NCBI RefSeq assembly: GCF_030161235.1
Contig: NZ_BSPW01000010.1
Coordinates: 1-64,000, forward strand
DNA: 64,000 nt
Source of the DNA: Vibrio zhanjiangensis
GTDB taxonomy: Bacteria; Pseudomonadota; Gammaproteobacteria; Enterobacterales; Vibrionaceae
Direction of reading: 5' to 3'
Shown here: in pieces, positions 58,920 through 64,000 of the stretch
Numbering within the stretch: the first letter of the stretch is position 1
How the letters are laid out: the number at the start of each line of letters is the position of its first letter
Made by a program: the position numbers and the translations under genes
The notes under the pieces: model-generated
The model's input: only the letters and a program-made list of their open reading frames with translations
Told to the model about the DNA's origin: nothing
The model's database searches: none

Positions 58920-59045
58920 TTAAAAGTATGTATCGGCCCACCTAGAACTTGTCCAAGAACGCCACCAAGAAACGCTTGCACTGCGATCGTGTTGACCGTT
59001 ATTTGCAAGATTCGCTTTTTGATTTGAGTTAAATTCTTGTAACAT
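58920..59045 (-). CDS. trpL: trp operon leader peptide
   Basis: A 41-codon minus-strand frame too short for most gene finders. It encodes four tryptophans, at residues 27, 28, 31 and 36 (VSWWRSWTSSRWADTYF), directly before the attenuator hairpin. Ribosome stalling at these codons during tryptophan shortage would favour the antiterminator. GGACTTACC precedes the ATG. The MLQEFN... start and C-terminal part resemble leader peptides described for other vibrios. Confidence 0.95.
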   Translation of the reverse strand: MLQEFNSNQKANLANNGQHDRSASVSWWRSWTSSRWADTYF

Positions 59046-59076
59046 GGTAAGTCCTAAATGAAATACTTTGTATTTG

Positions 59077-59111
59077 TGTACTAGTAAACTAGTTCATTGA
59101 TAAAAAGTCAA
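59077..59111 (-). promoter_or_regulatory. trp promoter with TrpR operator
   Basis: On the minus strand -35 TTGACT (59111-59106), a 17-base spacer and -10 TTTACT (59088-59083) form a near-consensus promoter. The operator GAACTAGTTTACTAGTAC overlaps the -10, matching the E. coli trp operator core ACTAGTTAACTAGT with one change. TrpR with tryptophan would block RNA polymerase here. Confidence 0.93.
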
Positions 59112-59126
59112 CTAAAAAATAAGTTT

Positions 59127-59978
59127 ATGAAAATTGATTTACATAGTCATACGACTGCGTCTGATGGGCGATTATCAGTCAGCCAGCTGATAGACAGAGC
59201 AATCGAATTTGACATAGATGTGTTAGCCATCACAGACCATGATACCGTCGATGGACTGCAGCCTGCACATCATTATGTTGACTCAAATCAGTTACCGATC
59301 ATCATTATCAATGGCATTGAAATATCGACCGTATGGCAAAACAAAGACATTCATATTGTTGGCCTTAACATTACCCCTTCATCTGATGCACTGACCGAGC
59401 TCATAGAGCAGCAAAAGCAACATCGTCACGTACGTGCACAATTAATTGCTCAACGTCTGGCCAAAGCCACTAAGGATGGGCTGTACGGGGAAGTGAAAGT
59501 GATTGCTGGTGAAGCCCCAATCACTCGCGCGCACTTCGCTAAGTGGCTAGTTGACAATGGTTACGCTAAAACGATGCAGCAAGTGTTTAAGAAATACCTG
59601 ACTCGTGATAATCCGGGTTATGTTCCGCCAAATTGGTGTTCAATGAAAGAGGCGGTTGATGCAATACATCATGCTGGAGGCTTAGCGGTACTTGCTCATC
59701 CTGGACGCTATAATTTAACCGCAAAGTGGCTAAAAAGGCTAATCAGCGCATTTGTTGAAGCAGGGGGCGATGCTATGGAAGTTGCCCAACCACAGCAGGG
59801 ACAACAAGAAAGACGTAATCTGGCAGATTATGCGATACAATACAACCTATTGGCTTCTCAGGGGAGTGATTTCCATTATCCCTCTCCATGGACAGAGTTG
59901 GGTAGAAACCTCTGGTTACCGTCTGGTGTCGAGCCAGTATGGAAAGATATGTCGTTTTATCACCCCACAGAAGGCTAA
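59127..59978 (+). CDS. rnm: RNase AM (Rnm, YciV/TrpH), PHP-domain 5'-3' exonuclease
   Basis: A 283-residue PHP-fold metal-dependent phosphoesterase. Homologues mature the 5' ends of rRNAs and hydrolyse 3',5'-nucleotides. Metal-binding motifs are [11 protein letters not shown] (residues 3-13), [24 protein letters not shown] and GSDFHYP. The frame is open from 59097, but ATG 59127 gives the exact PHP N-terminus. Its upstream region is the trp promoter, so rnm must be transcribed from DNA overlapping the TrpR operator. The divergent trpL/rnm arrangement is conserved with E. coli, as is the following yciO. Confidence 0.93.
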   Translation: MKIDLHSHTTASDGRLSVSQLIDRAIEFDIDVLAITDHDTVDGLQPAHHYVDSNQLPIIIINGIEISTVWQNKDIHIVGLNITPSSDALTELIEQQKQHRHVRAQLIAQRLAKATKDGLYGEVKVIAGEAPITRAHFAKWLVDNGYAKTMQQVFKKYLTRDNPGYVPPNWCSMKEAVDAIHHAGGLAVLAHPGRYNLTAKWLKRLISAFVEAGGDAMEVAQPQQGQQERRNLADYAIQYNLLASQGSDFHYPSPWTELGRNLWLPSGVEPVWKDMSFYHPTEG

Positions 59979-60008
59979 ATTTTTTGGTCTAAATTTGAAC
60001 ACTTAGTT
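59127..60008 (+). other. see rnm entry for the coding part (downstream gap 59979-60101)
   Basis: The coding part ends at 59978. The following 123 bases to yciO hold a GATGAGG ribosome binding site for yciO and no other feature that I can identify. Confidence 0.3.
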
Positions 60009-60101
60009 TGAGTTTATGGTTTGGTTGTTGATTAATAAGGTCGCAAGACTATAGCATTAACAAAATTATAGAGTCGAGAGACTCAGTGATGAGGAATTGT
60101 A

Positions 60102-60722
60102 ATGAGCCAGTTTTTTTATGTACATCCAGAAAACCCTCAGGCTCGCTTGATCAATCAGGCTGTCGCCATCATACGCAATGGTGGTGTTGTCATTTACCCC
60201 ACAGATTCAGGATACGCGTTAGGTTGTCAGCTGGAGAATAAGCAGGCGCTCGATAGGATCTGTAAAATTCGTAAATTGGATGAAAAGCACAACTTTACTC
60301 TGCTGTGCCGTGATTTATCCGAGATATCAATCTATGCGCGTGTTGATAACAGTGCCTTCCGTCTTTTAAAAAATAATACGCCGGGTCCTTATACGTTCAT
60401 TTTTAAGGGAACCAAGGAAGTGCCGCGACGCTTGATGAACAGCAAACGTAAAACGATCGGTATTCGTATCCCAGACAATCGTATTGCTCTCGACTTACTT
60501 GAAGCGTTAGGTGAGCCGCTTATGTCGACGTCTCTTATCTTGCCTGGTGCCAATATTACGGAATCTGATCCAGAAGAAATCAGAGATAAACTTGAGCATG
60601 CCGTAGATTGTATTCTTAACGGCGGGTATCTAGGAGAGCAACCTACAACAGTCGTCGATTTTAGTGAAGATGAGCCAGTTATCGCTCGCTTAGGCTCTGG
60701 TGATCCAGCTCCTTTTGAGTGA
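60102..60722 (+). CDS. yciO: YciO, Sua5/YrdC-family protein
   Basis: A 206-residue YrdC-fold protein related to the threonylcarbamoyl-AMP synthases. The nucleotide-binding basic patch is present (IYPTDSGYALGCQ, then KIRKLDEKHNFTLLC and PGPYTFIFKGTKEVPRR). Its exact cellular role is less clear than that of TsaC. GATGAGGAATTGTA gives a good ribosome binding site. It follows rnm as in E. coli. Confidence 0.93.
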   Translation: MSQFFYVHPENPQARLINQAVAIIRNGGVVIYPTDSGYALGCQLENKQALDRICKIRKLDEKHNFTLLCRDLSEISIYARVDNSAFRLLKNNTPGPYTFIFKGTKEVPRRLMNSKRKTIGIRIPDNRIALDLLEALGEPLMSTSLILPGANITESDPEEIRDKLEHAVDCILNGGYLGEQPTTVVDFSEDEPVIARLGSGDPAPFE

Positions 60723-60851
60723 TTTGATTTTTAATCCTGCCAATTATGACTAGACAGAGCATAAGACATTGATGTTTATGCTCTGTCGAACCGCAAACTT
60801 GCCAACTGACTGCTATGCTGATTGTTAGGTCAAACCAATCACATATCAAAT

Positions 60852-61493
60852 ATGCGTTATATCATTTTCACTTTTTGTTTTATTTGTGCCGCTAGTTTTG
60901 CAACGCCAATCGACGTACGTGTGTTGGACAACAAAGGTGATCCAGTCAAAGATACCGTCGTCTATATAACAGCAACAAACCTACCGCGTGATGAGCCCTT
61001 GGAAAGTAAAACACTGGTCACTGAAGTCGCTCAGGATGGCCGAGCGTTTAAGCCTTATGTGTCGGTAGCAAGGGTGAATCAGACGGTATTATTCACCAAT
61101 AAAGATGACTTCTCTCACCATATATATTCTATTACAGGCCCTGTTGAACTGTCTTTCATCATTCGAGCACAAGATCATGAAGTAAAGAAAAGCTTTCCTA
61201 CTGAGGGGGTGGTTGCGATGGGATGCAACATCCATGATTGGATGAGCGGCTATATCAAAGTGATTGATACGCCTTATTATGCCATTACAGATTCGTCTGG
61301 TATGGGTCAGATTCATGTGCCTGTCGGTTTGGAGAATGCTGACATTATTGCTTGGCATCCGCAGATGAATGAAAGTGTAGAACAAAAATTAGACCAACAA
61401 ACAACCGTTACGTTTGAGCTACAAAACGACATGTCACCCATACCTAAGCAAAAAAGCACTCAGGCAATCAGTTTTTACGGGTTATCTAAATGA
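60852..61493 (+). CDS. Cupredoxin-like periplasmic protein
   Basis: A 213-residue exported protein. The signal peptide (MRYIIFTFCFICAASFA) is cleaved before TPIDVRV. A cupredoxin-type domain has a likely copper site: His in DDFSHHIYS and Cys-x2-His-x2-Met in MGCNIHDWMSG, the usual type 1 spacing pattern. Family members are sometimes annotated as methylamine utilisation or plastocyanin-like. A carboxypeptidase-regulatory-like beta domain seems to surround it. The frame opens at 60822, but ATG 60852 starts the signal peptide. Its stop overlaps the start of the GGDEF/EAL gene (ATGA), so the two are coupled. Confidence 0.82.
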   Translation: MRYIIFTFCFICAASFATPIDVRVLDNKGDPVKDTVVYITATNLPRDEPLESKTLVTEVAQDGRAFKPYVSVARVNQTVLFTNKDDFSHHIYSITGPVELSFIIRAQDHEVKKSFPTEGVVAMGCNIHDWMSGYIKVIDTPYYAITDSSGMGQIHVPVGLENADIIAWHPQMNESVEQKLDQQTTVTFELQNDMSPIPKQKSTQAISFYGLSK

Positions 61494-63838
61494 ATCAGTT
61501 TAAGAGCATACAAACGCAAATCCTTTTGTCTTTTTTGACTGTTTTGGTCGCAGTTCAATGTGTTCTTTTTTACTCACTGTTTCAGTCCAATACGAAAGAA
61601 AAGGACGAGCGGGCGCAGATACATCTTACGACAGCGCGGGCTGTATTTGAGAATCAGTTTTCGCAGCGAACGCAAAACTTAACCGCATTTGCTCAAACGG
61701 TGGCTAAGGATTTTGGTTTAAAGCAGGCATTGAAGGAGGATACTCGTAGCTTTTTGATTGCTTTAAATAATCATAGGCAGCGGGTGATCGCGGATTTGGC
61801 GATTGCCATTGATGCTAATGGTGAGTTTATCGGAAAACTTATCTATGACAAGCGAAGCAATCAGACAAGTGCAGATACTGATCCCAGTTCACTCAGCTTA
61901 AAGACCGATGTTCTGCCTGATGAAAACCGTCTGATCCTTTATGAATACAAAGGCATTGTTTACCAGTTAGCATTGGTGCCAGTCCAAAGTGGCGCTCAAA
62001 CGGTTGCTTGGATTGGCTTTGGCTTTGCGGTCGATACCGACTTAGCTGAACGACTTTCGATATTAGCAGGTATGAACGTTGATATTGGCTATCAGAAGGG
62101 GGGGCAATGGTCATTGTTGGCCAGTAGTGTGAAAGGCAGAACCAATGGACAAGAATTAGAAGTCAAACCGCGATCGAGTGATAGCCATTTTATCGCAACG
62201 TCAGTCACCGTGGGCTTTAATGATGGCAAAGAACTGGTGGTGTCTTTGTATCTTTCTAGAGAAGATCTGTTCATTAGGCTGCAGAATCGTTGGTTACAAG
62301 TTGTTTTAATTGTATTGGCAACCTTTGGGTGTTCTCTTATTGCGGCGTATTTTTTATCAAAAAATCTCGCTAAACCGCTCCAAGAACTCGTCAAAAAGGC
62401 CCAACAAATTGCTCGGGGTGAGACTGGTATCGAACTCAATATTCAGCGTAGAGATGAATTGGGAGTATTAGCTCAGGAGTTCAACATAATGAACAAAGCG
62501 GTTAATGAACGTGAAGCTGAACTCAATTTTCGAGCCTATCACACTGATATCACCCAAATGCCGAACAAGGCGAAATTATTTGAAGATATAGAACACTTGG
62601 TAAGTATCCAATGTGACGGTTTTGTATTGATTCGCTTTCGGGTGCTGGAATTTGAGGAGCTGAATTACAGCTTGGGTTTGGATACCGGAGAAGAGCTGCA
62701 AGTGGCAGCGGCCAATCGTTTAATGTCACTTGGTGAAGGAGTGCAGTTTTATCAATTGGACTCGTCAGAATTTGCACTACTAACGACTTGTAAAACAACA
62801 CTGACGGATGAGCAGAGTGTCAATGTTGTCCTACAGTGCTTATCGGGCGTGTTTGAGTTAAAACGCATATCGGTCACTATTCATACTGTTTCGGGTTATT
62901 GTCAGTACCCTAAACATGGAGAAACCGCTCGCCAGTTATTGCATAATTCAGGGATTGCTTTGCAACAGGCCATGAAAATGAAAGTATCCGGTTTGGAGTT
63001 TGCATCTAGTATGGCGAAGAGTGCGATTGAAAGAGTGCGTCTAACTCATGAATTGACTGAGGCTATTCAAGATAATCAATTGGTCCTTTATTATCAGCCC
63101 AAACTGAATTTAAACACATTACAAATTGATAGAGTAGAAGCTTTGGTTCGTTGGATTCACCCAGAACTTGGTATGATTGCGCCGGATGAATTTATCGAAA
63201 TTGCGGAGACAACTGGGCAAATAGATGCGTTGACCGATTGGGTTATGCATAGCGCGTTAGGCCAACTTCAGGTATGGAAGCAAGCGGGGTATAAGCTCGG
63301 TATCGCAATTAATGTTTCTGCGGTGAATCTCAAACAAAAACAATTTGACGCTAAGGTCCTTCGGTTGATTTCTGAGTTCGATTGTCAAGAGAGTGAACTG
63401 ACAATAGAAGTCACGGAAAGTGCCTTGGCTGATGACCCAGAACATGCGCTGTCAATGCTAAAAAGGTTGTCTGACAGTGGATTATCTATATCCATAGATG
63501 ATTACGGCACAGGATATTCCTCCTTGTCGCAGCTTAAGCACCTTCCAGCTTCGGAGCTTAAAATTGACAAGTCATTTATTCTCAATGTTGCTAATGACGA
63601 GCAAGACAAAACAATTGCCAAATCAACACTAATACTAGCGAAACAATTTGGGTTAAAAACGGTTGCCGAAGGTATCGAAGACCGAACTTCTCTTGATTGG
63701 CTAATAGAAAATGGGTGTGACTATGCTCAGGGTTATTTTATTAGTCGACCACAACCAGCAGATCAGCTAACCACTTGGATGCAAACCCTTAATGACCAAT
63801 CTTGGGTGAAAACCGAACAAAAATTAAATGCACACTGA
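61490..63838 (+). CDS. Membrane sensor GGDEF/EAL protein, probable c-di-GMP phosphodiesterase
   Basis: A 782-residue protein. The first membrane helix (about 8-28) and second (about 262-285) enclose a periplasmic sensor domain. A HAMP domain follows (about 285-340). The GGDEF domain (about 350-505) is degenerate: the signature reads LDSSEF in place of GGDEF, so cyclase activity is unlikely. The EAL domain (about 520-770) is intact, with EALVRW, EVTES, DDYGTGYSSLSQLKHLP, KIDKSFI and AEGIED. It should hydrolyse c-di-GMP. Translational coupling to the cupredoxin-like gene suggests that the periplasmic protein feeds a copper or redox signal to the sensor domain; this is an inference. Confidence 0.9.
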   Translation: MNQFKSIQTQILLSFLTVLVAVQCVLFYSLFQSNTKEKDERAQIHLTTARAVFENQFSQRTQNLTAFAQTVAKDFGLKQALKEDTRSFLIALNNHRQRVIADLAIAIDANGEFIGKLIYDKRSNQTSADTDPSSLSLKTDVLPDENRLILYEYKGIVYQLALVPVQSGAQTVAWIGFGFAVDTDLAERLSILAGMNVDIGYQKGGQWSLLASSVKGRTNGQELEVKPRSSDSHFIATSVTVGFNDGKELVVSLYLSREDLFIRLQNRWLQVVLIVLATFGCSLIAAYFLSKNLAKPLQELVKKAQQIARGETGIELNIQRRDELGVLAQEFNIMNKAVNEREAELNFRAYHTDITQMPNKAKLFEDIEHLVSIQCDGFVLIRFRVLEFEELNYSLGLDTGEELQVAAANRLMSLGEGVQFYQLDSSEFALLTTCKTTLTDEQSVNVVLQCLSGVFELKRISVTIHTVSGYCQYPKHGETARQLLHNSGIALQQAMKMKVSGLEFASSMAKSAIERVRLTHELTEAIQDNQLVLYYQPKLNLNTLQIDRVEALVRWIHPELGMIAPDEFIEIAETTGQIDALTDWVMHSALGQLQVWKQAGYKLGIAINVSAVNLKQKQFDAKVLRLISEFDCQESELTIEVTESALADDPEHALSMLKRLSDSGLSISIDDYGTGYSSLSQLKHLPASELKIDKSFILNVANDEQDKTIAKSTLILAKQFGLKTVAEGIEDRTSLDWLIENGCDYAQGYFISRPQPADQLTTWMQTLNDQSWVKTEQKLNAH

Positions 63839-64000
63839 GATTTCAGTCCGAGAGAGGAAATCGTGAATCAAGAGTATGAAATGGGCACTTTGTTAGAGGG
63901 TTAAGTGGCCTTTTAATGTAAAAATAAAGCATGCGTTTAGGATAAGAGTTTGCGATAATATGCGGCCGCGATTTCGGTCGCAAATGAGAATCGACGTCTG
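63839..64000. other. Window end, no certain gene
   Basis: A 13-codon frame starts with GTG at 63863 (ends 63904) after AGAGGAAATC, too short to call. Near the end GCGGCCGC...TCGGTCGC can form a small GC-rich stem. The next gene probably starts beyond the window. Confidence 0.3.

Noticed and set aside
63863..63904. 13-codon GTG frame after the GGDEF/EAL gene
   Set aside because: A fair ribosome binding site is present, but the frame is too short to call without conservation.

Overview
The window is chromosomal DNA of a gamma-proteobacterium of the genus Vibrio or a very close relative. The evidence is gene order (ald|lrp-ftsK, dsbB-nhaB|fadR, a DUF1887 gene, hinT, ycfL-lpoB-thiK-ycfP, ndh, then trpEGDCFBA with separate trpG and fused trpCF), a FadR with the long Vibrio-type insertion, and moderate GC content. 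I see no rRNA, tRNA, CRISPR array or complete insertion sequence.

Layout. 1-243 is the 3' end of an oligopeptide ABC transporter ATPase gene (oppF-like), apparently cut by the end of an IS3/IS150-type element. 364-7508 holds a glutathionyl-hydroquinone reductase, ackA-pta, yfbV, ald and lrp. 7708-14454 holds ftsK, dsbB, nhaB and fadR. 14518-15687 is a stand-alone CARF-nuclease (DUF1887, Can2/Card1-like) with no CRISPR locus. 16100-20505 holds hinT and an envelope/lipoprotein cluster with thiK and ycfP. 20575-25858 looks like an accessory insertion between ycfP and ndh: a Pmp3-type peptide, a BCCT transporter, a Tat-exported phospholipase C and an unknown, possibly secreted protein. 26464-31583 holds ndh, a frameshifted solute-binding protein, a HopJ-family protein, an FAD monooxygenase and an AmiD-like amidase. 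31628-36341 is a chemoreceptor followed by an ammonium transporter-histidine kinase fusion. 36742-45038 holds a TerB-like protein, a PhoD-like phosphatase, small unknowns, an outer-membrane protein and hrpA.

The most unusual part is 45169-52826. A small outer-membrane beta-barrel gene and trpA, convergent, flank two different cargo modules: an AT-rich 608-residue lipoprotein, and a two-gene cassette of 804 and 236 residues. Between the modules lies a scar made of the 3' end of a second, diverged trpA joined to the 3' end of a second copy of the barrel gene. The structure reads as barrel-cargo1-trpA' / barrel'-cargo2-trpA, as expected if two alleles of a variable locus were stacked by recombination. 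None of the three cargo proteins is recognised.

52020-59126 is the trp operon with its leader peptide, attenuator and TrpR operator/promoter, divergent from rnm (trpH). It is followed by yciO and an overlapping pair encoding a cupredoxin-like periplasmic protein and a membrane GGDEF/EAL protein. The last 160 bases hold no recognisable gene.
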